Shown here: positions 35,285-43,929 of the stretch, piece by piece
Numbering within the stretch: position 1 is the stretch's first letter
Layout: each line of letters begins with the position of its first letter
Source of the DNA: Riemerella anatipestifer_F
GTDB lineage: Bacteria > Bacteroidota > Bacteroidia > Flavobacteriales > Weeksellaceae
Direction: 5' to 3' (one strand)
Assembly: GCF_037861325.1 (NCBI RefSeq)
Contig: NZ_JAFELW010000006.1
Length of the DNA: 64,000 nt
Program-made: the position numbers and the translations under genes
Notes under the pieces: generated by a model
Databases searched by the model: none
What the model was told of the DNA's origin: nothing
What the model saw: only the letters and a program-made list of their open reading frames with translations

Positions 35285-36854
35285 CATAAGAACATCAGAG
35301 GCAAATCAGGAAATAGTTAGAAAACTGACCTCAAAATTACCTGTCGGTACAAAAGAAAATGTAATTGCAAGAATAGCATTAGGGTATTCTTTGCAAAATG
35401 GAAAATATTTCACATCATCGGAATTTAATCTATACGATTCCAAAGGAAAAGAATACAAAGACCATATTTTATTTGATGCAAAATACAGAGATTTTTTCAT
35501 AGCTTTGATTTGCCAACATTATGGAATTTATAAAACAGACGACAATATTCCAAAGTACATAAAATTACATATTGACCACGGTTTGGAGTTAATGGATAAT
35601 TTATTTTCAAACCAACATAATTATACGTTTTTCGATTTTTTAACTGAACATTTAGACAAAGGAATTTCATTTTTAGATACTGTAAAAGTGAGTTTAGATG
35701 CTGTGAAAAACAATAATCAAAATATTGAAAAATCCTACTTCGGAGAACCAATTAAAATTTTGGTTGGAAATAAATTAGATGAAAAAACTGAAGATATTGT
35801 ATTAAATTTCAACGATACTAATTCATACAATAATAATCACATAGCAGTTGCAGGAAGTTCAGGAACAGGGAAAACACAATTTGCATTGCAAATTTTGAAA
35901 GAAATATCAGAGAAATCAAATTATCATGTCAATTTTATTTACTTGGATTTTAAGGGCTTGAAAGATGATGATTTAATTCAAATGCAACCTTTTTTTGAAA
36001 AGACAAGAGCTCAATTTATTGATGCCCCCAATACGCCATTTCCTATAAACCCTTTGTCATTTATTGATAGTATCAATGACATAAATAAGCAAATGGGAAT
36101 TGATAAATTTGTAGATATTATCTGTAAATATTCAAATATAGGAATCAAACAACGAGGAAAACTAAGAGAAGCAACAAACGAAGCGTTTATCTCTAAAAAG
36201 CCTGGAGAACATCCAAGTTTTAGAGAGATTAATGAGCAACTTTTAGAAATTGTTGGAGATAAACGAGACATACTAACGGAAATCATTGAAGAATTAAGCC
36301 GTTACAATGTATTCCAAGAGGACAAAAAAGTGAAAAACTTTTTGAATCAGAATATTTATTTGTCTTTGTCTGGCGATTTATCAAATTCTGTTCGTTTTAC
36401 TTCATTATTTTTAATTATAAATTACATTTACAATGTATTTATGAATATGGAAAGTACACCAACAGAAAACGGTTATCGTGCTATGCGTTATGTTTTGTTA
36501 ATTGATGAAGCACATGTTATATTCAAAGAGAAAAAGTATCAAGATATTTTAGAGAAAATTTTGCGTGAGATACGTTCAAAAGGTGTTTCGGTTGTACTTT
36601 TATCACAAGGGATTGAAGAATTTAACCAACCAACTTTTGACTTTTCAAGTATGTGTGAAATATCATTTTTACTAAATGTAAAAGATAAAAATAACACAAA
36701 AGCAATTAATAAATTTTTAGGATTTAGCGACAAAGACGGAACAAAAGCATATAGAAGTCTTGAAAAAATCCAAAAGGGGCAAGCTATTTCGAATATTAAA
36801 GAGTTTTCTAAGGGGGAACTTTTTGAGATTAAACAGTTTTATAATACCCCATAA
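35274..36854 (+). CDS. DndE-like domain fused to a HerA/FtsK-type ATPase
   Basis: Protein of 526 aa in the dndE position. Residues 1 to about 115 resemble DndE (IRTSEANQEIVRKLTSKL, ENVIARIALGYSLQ, then IDHGLELM), a small DNA-binding protein normally about 110-120 aa and standing alone. The rest is a RecA-like ATPase: Walker A GSSGTGKT at 194-201, Walker B LLIDEAH with Asp411-Glu412, then a HerA/VirB4-type LREIRSKGVSVVLLSQG sensor segment. Such ATPases pump or track DNA; DndH of the restriction complex is of related type. The fusion suggests one protein that both joins sulfur insertion and drives DNA movement, or that supplies a restriction-side motor. Family calls are by motif; the fusion's job is inference. 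Confidence 0.85.
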   Translation: MQINIRTSEANQEIVRKLTSKLPVGTKENVIARIALGYSLQNGKYFTSSEFNLYDSKGKEYKDHILFDAKYRDFFIALICQHYGIYKTDDNIPKYIKLHIDHGLELMDNLFSNQHNYTFFDFLTEHLDKGISFLDTVKVSLDAVKNNNQNIEKSYFGEPIKILVGNKLDEKTEDIVLNFNDTNSYNNNHIAVAGSSGTGKTQFALQILKEISEKSNYHVNFIYLDFKGLKDDDLIQMQPFFEKTRAQFIDAPNTPFPINPLSFIDSINDINKQMGIDKFVDIICKYSNIGIKQRGKLREATNEAFISKKPGEHPSFREINEQLLEIVGDKRDILTEIIEELSRYNVFQEDKKVKNFLNQNIYLSLSGDLSNSVRFTSLFLIINYIYNVFMNMESTPTENGYRAMRYVLLIDEAHVIFKEKKYQDILEKILREIRSKGVSVVLLSQGIEEFNQPTFDFSSMCEISFLLNVKDKNNTKAINKFLGFSDKDGTKAYRSLEKIQKGQAISNIKEFSKGELFEIKQFYNTP

Positions 36855-36985
36855 AGAAGAACAACCATTTAAACAATCACTATAAGAAATTTTTTTTGAA
36901 AATTTTTCTATAATATAAGTTTTGTGTATTTCTTGAAAGTCAACATCAAGAAGTGCATTATCTACAAATAATCACAAAATAAAAA

Positions 36986-37014
36986 CTCGCTTTCTTAAGT
37001 GATAAGAAAACGAG
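36986..37014 (-). terminator. Terminator of the HmuY/TonB unit
   Basis: CTCG-x-TTTCTTA / TAAGAAA-x-CGAG hairpin followed on the minus strand by GTTTTTATTTT. It also marks the 3' side of the dnd segment; 36855-36985 shows no gene. Confidence 0.65.
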
Positions 37015-37043
37015 CAAAATAAAATGTGATTGAAAAACTTATT

Positions 37044-37676
37044 CTATTTACTAAATACCTTACTTCCGCTGGTCTGATAAGAATACGAAAAAGTATAATA
37101 TCCCATATTGGTATTGTCTGTACCTGGGTTATCTGGGGCTCCTTTGTAATAGCTCTTTATTTGAATTTTAGCGTACTTGGCATCTGCTGTTTTAATCAAG
37201 ATGGTTCGCCCTTTAATCGGCATAATGGTATGGGTAGACATATCATAGGTGTACCAGCCATTGTTGCTCCCCGTAGGAATGGCTAAAGTGAGTTTACCTT
37301 CTTTAAGCTCATCTCCTTTAAATTCTGTATCCGCAGGAGCTTCCTTTACATCTGCATAGGCTTTGTCCAAAACTAGACCACCGCCTTTACCTTTTCTCGC
37401 ACTCCCTCCGTTTACAATAATGGTAGTCCCATTAAAACCTATATCCCACTCTGTGGTATCCAATTTTTCGGAAGCCACTTCTTTGGCATCTTTTAGATTG
37501 AAAAGAATGTACTTTTGAGGGGCGTAATCCTTAGACATTCTTGAAGGAACATACAAATCCGAAACTGTTTGTACTTTTACACTAGCTTCTGGATTTTCTA
37601 CCACAACCTCATCTCTATCTTTTGAGCAAGAAAGAATGGTAGCTACCGTTAGAAATCCTAATAAGATTTTTTTCAT
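37044..37676 (-). CDS. hmuY: HmuY family haem-binding lipoprotein
   Basis: Lipoprotein of 210 aa: signal with lipobox ATILSC (Cys near residue 17). HmuY features include TTEWDIGFNGTTIIVNGG, GWYTYDM and the C-terminal YAKIQIKSYYKG and GYYTFSYSYQ. HmuY proteins capture haem at the outer membrane and hand it to a TonB receptor. The receptor gene is directly upstream (37 nt), so the two are an operon. Ligand residues cannot be assigned from sequence by eye. Confidence 0.88.
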   Translation of the reverse strand: MKKILLGFLTVATILSCSKDRDEVVVENPEASVKVQTVSDLYVPSRMSKDYAPQKYILFNLKDAKEVASEKLDTTEWDIGFNGTTIIVNGGSARKGKGGGLVLDKAYADVKEAPADTEFKGDELKEGKLTLAIPTGSNNGWYTYDMSTHTIMPIKGRTILIKTADAKYAKIQIKSYYKGAPDNPGTDNTNMGYYTFSYSYQTSGSKVFSK

Positions 37677-37713
37677 AGTAATTTTAATTTAATTGTTTAT
37701 TATATCTTTTATG

Positions 37714-39771
37714 TTAAAAACTAAAATTGATACTTGCCCACCATAATCTCCCAAAAAATTCGGGATTGTATTGAGGGTTAGTATTCCCCAAAACATTATC
37801 TATCCCCATTTGAAATGTATATTTTGAGGCAATGGTTTTTCCTGTAGAAAAATTTAATAAAAAATACCCTGGAGCTAGCTCTTTGCTGTTATTTATAATG
37901 CCATTTCCATCTAGGTCTGCAAAACCATATTTCCCTCTATAAATAGCTCTTAGATTAGCAAAGAAACCGCTCTTGTCTTGATAAAAAATTTTGGAATTAA
38001 AACTATGCTTACTCCTACCTATAATCCCAAAATAATTGTGCTTTCTAATTTTTATGGTTTCCCCTTGGTCGTTCTCGCCACTTTTTATTGTTCCATTTTC
38101 TATCTTATCCAATACCTCTCTATCTTTGGCTTCTAAATATTGGTATCCAAGGGAAAAATTAAAATTCTGTAGAAACTTCCAAGCCAACTCTGTTTCTAGC
38201 CCTTGAGTATAGATTTGGTTGAGGTTCTGATAAGAGAAAATATTTTGTCCATTAGATTTTCTAGCGACTGCAGCTACATTGATGAGGTTTTCGATATTAT
38301 TTCTAAATGCATTAACCCCGAATTTGAAACAACCGAAGGCTTTAAAATCCGCTCCCACATTGAAAGCCCACGAACTCTCTGCTTTAAGATTGGACATCTG
38401 ATGAGGATTCATAAAAATCTGACTTATACTTCCCTGTTGCCACATCTCCTCTACCATTGCCTCTACCTCTTGAGTGCCTACCACCGAATATCCCACCAAA
38501 TTATTGGTAAAATTAAGATAGAGTTGCCTAAAATCTGGTGCCTTAAAACCTCTACCCACAGAAGCTCTTAGGGTAAGTGCCTCTGTAAATTTAAAATCGG
38601 TTGCTAATTTCGGATTCCATTGTGCCCCAAAAACATTATTATAATCGTACCTTACACCTGCCAAAATTTGCCATCTATCAGTCGCTTTATAATTAGCTTG
38701 TGCCAAGCCATACAATTGGTGCATTTCTTTCTCATTACTATAACGAGAAGCCTCTACTCCCTGAAAAATAGCTCCTGCCCCTAGTGTGGTTTGTAGTTTA
38801 GGGTGCCATTTAATTTCAGTAAAGTTTTCCACCCTTTTATACTGCTCTCTATAAAAAGTTTCGTCAAAGGTTTTCTTAGTCTCAAGAAATTTAAGGTTTG
38901 TGTCATTTTTAAAATCAGACCAATACCACCTCACCACAGAGGTTAAACGCTCCGTAGGTTTCCAAGTAATCTCTAGAGAAATATTATAATCTAATGTTTT
39001 AGCAAACCCTGTAAGTTTCTCTTTTTGATAAAGCGTTTTAATATCAATAGTTTCATTATAAAGCCTAGAGAATAAAGCTAATTCCCACTTTGGGCTTAAT
39101 TTATATTTCAACTTAGAAGAGTAGGTATAAGTCTGGAAAGGGTTTACTACCTGTGCAAATTCATTATTATTAAATCCGTACCCTTCGGAACTATAACGAT
39201 TGGCCGAAAAATGAGCCGAAAAATTATTTTTAACTATGCTAAAATCGCCTCCAAAATCTATGGTTGTATTAGTTCCTGCTCTTAGATTTAGACTACCTTT
39301 AGTTGTTTCTGCATCTTCTGTAATGATATTGATAACTCCCGCCAAAGCATCTGAACCATACAAAGATGAGCTTGGCCCTTTAAGAACTTCAATCCTTTTA
39401 ATATCATTAACCGTAATTCTAGATAAATCCAAAGTCCCTGCCGTACGACCCAACAAGGGCATTCCATTTACCAATATCAAAGTATATTCGGCCCCCATAC
39501 CTTGTATTTGTACACCAGTCCCATGGTTGTGGGTAATCACTAGCCCTGTTTGCTCCATTAAAATATCATTAAGCCGAAGACTGCCTACTTGTTTTATTTG
39601 TTTTTTTTCTACACTATGAATTGGCAATGGGACGTCTGATACCCTCTGTACAAAGGTATTACCAGAAAGCACAACAGCTTCTATAGTCCTAATACTATCT
39701 TTAGAATTTTGCCCCAATAGAGGTAATCCTAGACATAATATCCCCGCCGAAATTATAGATCTTTTGTTCAT
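37714..39771 (-). CDS. TonB-dependent outer-membrane receptor (HmuR-like)
   Basis: Outer-membrane receptor of about 685 aa from the ATG at 39771 (a TTG lies 9 nt further upstream). Signal peptide, a TonB-box-like TIEAVVLSG, plug domain (LNDILMEQTGLVITHNHGTG, LKGPSSSLYGSDALAGVINII) and a 22-strand barrel ending in F (GRLWWASINFSF). Paired with hmuY and with Fur-like sites upstream, so a haem or haemoprotein receptor is the likely role. Expression is probably iron-repressed (inference). Confidence 0.9.
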   Translation of the reverse strand: MNKRSIISAGILCLGLPLLGQNSKDSIRTIEAVVLSGNTFVQRVSDVPLPIHSVEKKQIKQVGSLRLNDILMEQTGLVITHNHGTGVQIQGMGAEYTLILVNGMPLLGRTAGTLDLSRITVNDIKRIEVLKGPSSSLYGSDALAGVINIITEDAETTKGSLNLRAGTNTTIDFGGDFSIVKNNFSAHFSANRYSSEGYGFNNNEFAQVVNPFQTYTYSSKLKYKLSPKWELALFSRLYNETIDIKTLYQKEKLTGFAKTLDYNISLEITWKPTERLTSVVRWYWSDFKNDTNLKFLETKKTFDETFYREQYKRVENFTEIKWHPKLQTTLGAGAIFQGVEASRYSNEKEMHQLYGLAQANYKATDRWQILAGVRYDYNNVFGAQWNPKLATDFKFTEALTLRASVGRGFKAPDFRQLYLNFTNNLVGYSVVGTQEVEAMVEEMWQQGSISQIFMNPHQMSNLKAESSWAFNVGADFKAFGCFKFGVNAFRNNIENLINVAAVARKSNGQNIFSYQNLNQIYTQGLETELAWKFLQNFNFSLGYQYLEAKDREVLDKIENGTIKSGENDQGETIKIRKHNYFGIIGRSKHSFNSKIFYQDKSGFFANLRAIYRGKYGFADLDGNGIINNSKELAPGYFLLNFSTGKTIASKYTFQMGIDNVLGNTNPQYNPEFFGRLWWASINFSF

Positions 39772-39788
39772 AGTACTCAAAAACTTTG

Positions 39789-39796
39789 CAAATCTA
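39789..39796 (-). promoter_or_regulatory. -7 box for the TonB receptor-hmuY unit
   Basis: TAGATTTG on the minus strand, 17 nt before the ATG at 39771. Confidence 0.6.
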
Positions 39797-39803
39797 AATT
39801 ATT

Positions 39804-39822
39804 ATTTTTAACAATTCTAAAT
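39804..39822 (-). promoter_or_regulatory. Fur-box-like palindrome, receptor side
   Basis: ATTTAGAAT-TG-TTAAAAAT on the minus strand, an imperfect palindrome directly upstream of the receptor -7 box. Mirrors the site at 39850. Confidence 0.5.
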
Positions 39823-39849
39823 AAACTCCAATGACAAATATCATATTTT

Positions 39850-39868
39850 ATTTAGAATAATTTTAAAT
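39850..39868 (+). promoter_or_regulatory. Fur-box-like palindrome, DUF6607 side
   Basis: ATTTAGAATAATTTTAAAT, a near-palindrome overlapping the start of the DUF6607 -7 box. Its ATTTAGAAT half is inverted relative to that at 39814-39822. Confidence 0.5.
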
Positions 39869-39875
39869 AGATTTG
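39868..39875 (+). promoter_or_regulatory. -7 box for the DUF6607 gene
   Basis: TAGATTTG, 18 nt before the ATG at 39894; a mirror of the receptor promoter. Confidence 0.6.
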
Positions 39876-39893
39876 CAAAGAAAATAATTAAAG

Positions 39894-40790
39894 ATGAAAT
39901 CAAAGACATTACTCCCTGCTATTGCTTTGTTATATCTAACAGCGAACGCACAAGATAAAAGAGATATTACAGCCATTAAGAATATGGCGGGTTGCTATGA
40001 AGTTTCCTTTAATTTCTCCGAAACTTTCTCTCCTAACAAAGAGTACAAAAAGAAAGACAACTACCACTCTAAAGCTCTAGAATGGGTAGCTGTAGTGGAG
40101 GAACAGCCTAACAAAATAGCTCTACAACATCTACTTGTTGTAAACCCAAAAGGCGAAGGTAAAAATGCTATTGTAAAACATTGGAGACAAGATTGGATCT
40201 ATGAAAATACAGACCTTTATGTTTTTAATAAAGAAAATCACTGGAAATATAAATCTCTAAATCCTAAACAGGTTAAAGGACAATGGACACAAATTGTGTA
40301 TCAAGTAGATGATGCTCCTAGGTACTCTGGCTCTGGAACCTGGATACACTTAGACGAAAAAACATTTTGGGAAAGTACTGCAGATGCTCCGCTCCCTAGA
40401 AGAGAATATACCACACGAACAGACTATAATGTTTTAAACAGAACTAATAGACACGAGATTACAGAATGGGGTTGGCTCCATTTCCAAGACAATAAGAAAA
40501 TCTTAAGGCAAGATAACCAAGAAGATACTATAGTAGCAGAAGAAATTGGTAAAGAATACTACAAAAAAATAGACGATAAGAAGTGCCTAATTGCACAAAA
40601 CTATTGGAAAGAATATGCTCCACTGTGGGCAGCGGTAAGAGAAGAGTGGGCAAACAAAATGAACAAAAAGCAGGACCTCTATGTAAAACCTAAAGTGCAA
40701 GACACTTACCTCTATTCCGAACTTATGAAGCTAGAACCCCAACAAACTAAAGAAGCCAAAGAATTGGTAAAAAAATACATCGTTAAATAA
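39894..40790 (+). CDS. DUF6607 family exported protein
   Basis: Protein of 298 aa with a signal peptide (MKSKTLLPAIALLYLTANAQ, cleavage near 19-20). Conserved segments MAGCYEVSFNFSETFSP, HWRQDWIYEN and WQYKS-like region, SGSGTWIHLDEKTFWES, LPRREYTTR. The family is uncharacterised. Divergent transcription from a haem-receptor operon with shared Fur-like sites suggests a role in iron or haem handling (inference). No lipobox, so periplasmic or exported. Confidence 0.75.
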   Translation: MKSKTLLPAIALLYLTANAQDKRDITAIKNMAGCYEVSFNFSETFSPNKEYKKKDNYHSKALEWVAVVEEQPNKIALQHLLVVNPKGEGKNAIVKHWRQDWIYENTDLYVFNKENHWKYKSLNPKQVKGQWTQIVYQVDDAPRYSGSGTWIHLDEKTFWESTADAPLPRREYTTRTDYNVLNRTNRHEITEWGWLHFQDNKKILRQDNQEDTIVAEEIGKEYYKKIDDKKCLIAQNYWKEYAPLWAAVREEWANKMNKKQDLYVKPKVQDTYLYSELMKLEPQQTKEAKELVKKYIVK

Positions 40791-40810
40791 TAATCATACG
40801 TTACTTATAA

Positions 40811-40882
40811 GCAGTTCTTCCCGGGCAACTGCTATTATATAGAAGCCTCGACCATAGTATCGAGGCTTCGCCAATTTTTGGC
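40811..40882. repeat. Three consecutive hairpins
   Basis: GCAGTT...AACTGC around a CCCGGG (40811-40832), a perfect 10-bp GAAGCCTCGA / TCGAGGCTTC (40842-40869) and GCCAA / TTGGC (40870-40882), between the convergent DUF6607 and ppx genes. Some may terminate transcription, but no long T-run follows. Confidence 0.6.
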
Positions 40883-40918
40883 ATCACTAAAAAATACAAA
40901 ATATTGCTTTGGTAAAAC

Positions 40919-41806
40919 TTATTTTTTCTCGTTCACCGTTTCATAGATGTGGTGTATAAGTCCGTCAGCAACGGATATTTTAGGAACAAATATTTTAGAA
41001 ATATCTGCCCAATTTAAAATATTATTAAAAATTTTAAGTGCTGGTACAATTACATCAGCTCGGTCTTCACGGATTTTGTATTTTACCATTCTTTCCTCTA
41101 CGCTTAGTTGAGAAAATTCTTTGTAATATTTCTTCAGTTTAGAAGTTGCTAAAGCCTTACCATCTTTAGTTTTACTCATAGAAAATACCTTATTGATATT
41201 TCCTCCAGAGCCTATCGCTACTATCGGTTTTTTGCCCGTAATATGGCTCTTGATTAAGTTTTTCATCTCCTCCCAATGGGCATCGGTTACCAAATGATTT
41301 AGAAGCCTAATTGTCCCTATATTAAACGAATGAGAGAATTTAGCCTTTCCGTTTTCATAAAAGGTAACCTCCGTAGAACCTCCACCCACATCTATATAAA
41401 GATAATCGTAATCTTCGTCTAAGCCTTCAGCAATGTGATTTTCGTAAACCAAATTAGCCTCTTCAGTTCCTGAAATAATTTCTATCTTAATCCCAGAAGT
41501 TTTTGCCACTTGTTCTATTATTTCTTGTCCGTTTTTAGCATCACGCATTGCACTTGTGGCACAAGCACGGTAATGTTCTACCTTGTAGATTTTCATTAAA
41601 TCACTAAAAACTTTCATCGTATCTACCACCATTTTAGACCGCTCCTCTCCTATTTCTCCTTTAACAAAGACATCCATACCTAACCTCAACGGAATTCTCA
41701 ACAAATTAAGTTTGGTAAATTCAGGCTGATGATTGGCGTTCAAAACCACTTCATTGATGAGAAGTCTGGCGGCATTACTGCCTATATCTATAGCTGCTAA
41801 TTTCAT
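40919..41806 (-). CDS. ppx: Ppx/GppA exopolyphosphatase family protein
   Basis: ASKHA-fold phosphatase of 295 aa. AIDIGSNAARLLI at the N-terminus (phosphate 1 loop) and YIDVGGGSTEVTF (about 138-150, phosphate 2 loop), plus AIGSGGNINK. Short form lacking the C-terminal HD domain of long Ppx. Removes terminal phosphates from polyphosphate or pppGpp. It follows ppk by 6 nt, so synthesis and breakdown of polyphosphate are co-expressed. Confidence 0.93.
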   Translation of the reverse strand: MKLAAIDIGSNAARLLINEVVLNANHQPEFTKLNLLRIPLRLGMDVFVKGEIGEERSKMVVDTMKVFSDLMKIYKVEHYRACATSAMRDAKNGQEIIEQVAKTSGIKIEIISGTEEANLVYENHIAEGLDEDYDYLYIDVGGGSTEVTFYENGKAKFSHSFNIGTIRLLNHLVTDAHWEEMKNLIKSHITGKKPIVAIGSGGNINKVFSMSKTKDGKALATSKLKKYYKEFSQLSVEERMVKYKIREDRADVIVPALKIFNNILNWADISKIFVPKISVADGLIHHIYETVNEKK

Positions 41807-41812
41807 ACGATT

Positions 41813-43879
41813 TTAATATTTTTTGTTTTTAAGATAATGATAAATCTCTATCTGTGAACGAATTTTATTCTTCTTGGCTCCTTTTTTCACATAATCGTTA
41901 TTGAGAGCGTTATCTAAAACTCGTGCTTTAACATTATCACTTAACTGAATTTGGAGTAAATCTTTCAGTTCTTCTTTTAGTTCTGGTTGGTTAATTTTAA
42001 CGGCGGCTTCCACTCTATAATCCAAATTACGCGTCATCCAATCCGCAGAAGATATGTAAATATCCTCGTTGCCTTTATTGTAAAAATACATTACCCTAGC
42101 GTGTTCTAGATACTCATCTACAATACTGATGGCTTCTATTTTAGTTTTAAATTTTTTCTGTTGCACCACACAGAAAATCCCTCTCACTATGGCTTGTATT
42201 TTCACTCCAGCTTCGGCAGCTTGGTAGAGTTTTTTTATCAACCCTTTATCACTTAACGAATTGACTTTAAGTATAATTTTGGCTTTTCTTCCTGCTTTAG
42301 CTTCTGCTATTTCTCTATCTATTAGTTCTTCTATCTTTGCTCTCATATAATGAGGGCACACCAGCAGCGTTTTGCAATTTTTAAGGGCTAGAATAGGGTC
42401 TTCCATTGGTTTCCTAAAGTAATTAAACACTTTATTGATGTCCGCCATTATCGCTCTATTGCTAGTCATTAAGAGATGGTCTCCATAGACTTTGGCGGTT
42501 TTTTCGTTAAAGTTGCCTGTACTCACAAAACCATATTGAATGGTTTTACCTCCCACCCTTTTTTTAATCACGCAGAGTTTTGCGTGGACTTTTTTATCTG
42601 GAATACCCACCAAAATTTTGATACCTTCCACCTCTAGGCGTTCTTTCCATTTGAGGTTAGCCTCTTCATCAAACCTTGCTCTAAGCTCTATCATTACCGT
42701 AACCTCTTTTCCGTTTCTAGCGGCATTGATGAGGGCATTGGCTATTTTAGAATTGGACGCCAAACGATAAGCCGTGATTTGAATAGATTTAACATCTGGG
42801 TCCATAGCTGCCTCTCTAAGCAAATCTATCACAGGCATATAGCTATGATAAGGAAAAGTCAGTAAAACCTCTCTTTGGGTAATCACATCGGTAACTCTCT
42901 GCTGCCCTTCAAAATAAGGGTGATTAAACGAGGTTCTCTCCTCTGGGGTTTTATACGTTTTAAAGACATTAGGAAAATCCATAAAATGTTTGAAATTATG
43001 AATTTTATGCCCTGGTATAATGCTATCTTTCTTCGTAAGTCCTAGCTTTCGGATTAAAAGTTCTAGCAAGGCTTTATCCATATCCTTATCAAACACAAAA
43101 CGAGTAGGTTTGCCCTTTCTTCTACTTTTAACGCCTTTTTTAATTTTCTCCGCCAAAGTAGTGTTAATATCATTATCAAGGTCAAACTCGGCATCTTTAG
43201 TTACTTTAAAGGAGTGAGCTTCAAAAACATCGTACCCAAAATACGAAAAAATATGAGGAAGATTAAAACTAATCACATCTTCTAGCAACATCACGCTAGT
43301 TTCCTCCCCTTCAGATGGCAAAATCACGAAACGCCCCATTACCCTAGACGGTACTTCTATAATGGCATAATTGCTCTCATATTGCCATTCTTTCTTACGC
43401 ATCGCCACTCCTAAATAGAGGCTTTTGTCCCTTAGATAAGGCATCGGTGTCTCTTCCCGAAGAAGGATTGGAATTACGTTAGCTTCCACCTCTTCATCAA
43501 AATAATCTTTTACAAACTGCTTTTGGGCTTCGGATAAATCTGTTGGGGTTCTAATGAACACCTTTTCGGCAGCCATTTCTTTTTGTATTTCTTCCCAAGT
43601 GGTATTGAAATCGTTTTGTTGCTTAATCACCACTTTATTGATTTTATCTAAAATCTTTTGTGGTTCATCAAAAAAAGAGTTTTCTCTGTATTTAGGTTTA
43701 AAACTCATTGCTCTTTTCAGTCCCGCCACACGAACGCGGAAAAACTCATCTAAATTATTAGAGAAAATTCCTAAAAATTTAATTCGTAAATGGAGCGGAA
43801 CAGTCTTATCCATAGCCTCTTGCATTACCCTTTCGTTAAAGGCAAGCCAAGTAATATCTCTAGGATTAAATTGTGGCAT
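41813..43879 (-). CDS. ppk1: Polyphosphate kinase 1
   Basis: Membrane-associated polyphosphate kinase of about 688 aa. Start at the ATG at 43879 (MPQFNPRDITWLAFNERV), the usual PPK1 opening; a GTG frame extension to 43924 is unlikely because it passes a -7 box at 43902. Catalytic His in KVHAKLCVIKKR and the second phospholipase D-like His region HARVMYF; FVSTGNFNEKTA is conserved. Makes polyphosphate reversibly from ATP. Operon with ppx. Confidence 0.95.
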   Translation of the reverse strand: MPQFNPRDITWLAFNERVMQEAMDKTVPLHLRIKFLGIFSNNLDEFFRVRVAGLKRAMSFKPKYRENSFFDEPQKILDKINKVVIKQQNDFNTTWEEIQKEMAAEKVFIRTPTDLSEAQKQFVKDYFDEEVEANVIPILLREETPMPYLRDKSLYLGVAMRKKEWQYESNYAIIEVPSRVMGRFVILPSEGEETSVMLLEDVISFNLPHIFSYFGYDVFEAHSFKVTKDAEFDLDNDINTTLAEKIKKGVKSRRKGKPTRFVFDKDMDKALLELLIRKLGLTKKDSIIPGHKIHNFKHFMDFPNVFKTYKTPEERTSFNHPYFEGQQRVTDVITQREVLLTFPYHSYMPVIDLLREAAMDPDVKSIQITAYRLASNSKIANALINAARNGKEVTVMIELRARFDEEANLKWKERLEVEGIKILVGIPDKKVHAKLCVIKKRVGGKTIQYGFVSTGNFNEKTAKVYGDHLLMTSNRAIMADINKVFNYFRKPMEDPILALKNCKTLLVCPHYMRAKIEELIDREIAEAKAGRKAKIILKVNSLSDKGLIKKLYQAAEAGVKIQAIVRGIFCVVQQKKFKTKIEAISIVDEYLEHARVMYFYNKGNEDIYISSADWMTRNLDYRVEAAVKINQPELKEELKDLLQIQLSDNVKARVLDNALNNDYVKKGAKKNKIRSQIEIYHYLKNKKY

Positions 43880-43901
43880 AGTAAAAGTTTTTAAGTAATT
43901 C

Positions 43902-43909
43902 CAAAAGTA
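43902..43909 (-). promoter_or_regulatory. -7 box for ppk1
   Basis: TACTTTTG on the minus strand, 22 nt before the chosen ATG. Confidence 0.45.
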
Positions 43910-43929
43910 AGAAAAACAAAGCACAAAAA

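Noticed and set aside
35497..35751. Minus-strand open stretches within the dnd genes, including possible toxin-like frames
   Set aside because: All lie antisense to the three dnd genes and show no family motif.
35274..36854. Third dnd gene as a type IV secretion VirB4 ATPase
   Set aside because: It is translationally coupled to dndD and has a DndE-like N-terminus; no conjugation genes are near.
37026..37286. Plus-strand frame after the dnd operon, considered as a fourth dnd gene
   Set aside because: It is antisense to the hmuY gene and has no recognisable domain.
43880..43924. GTG start extending ppk1
   Set aside because: The extra residues are not seen in PPK1 and would cross the promoter-like box at 43902.
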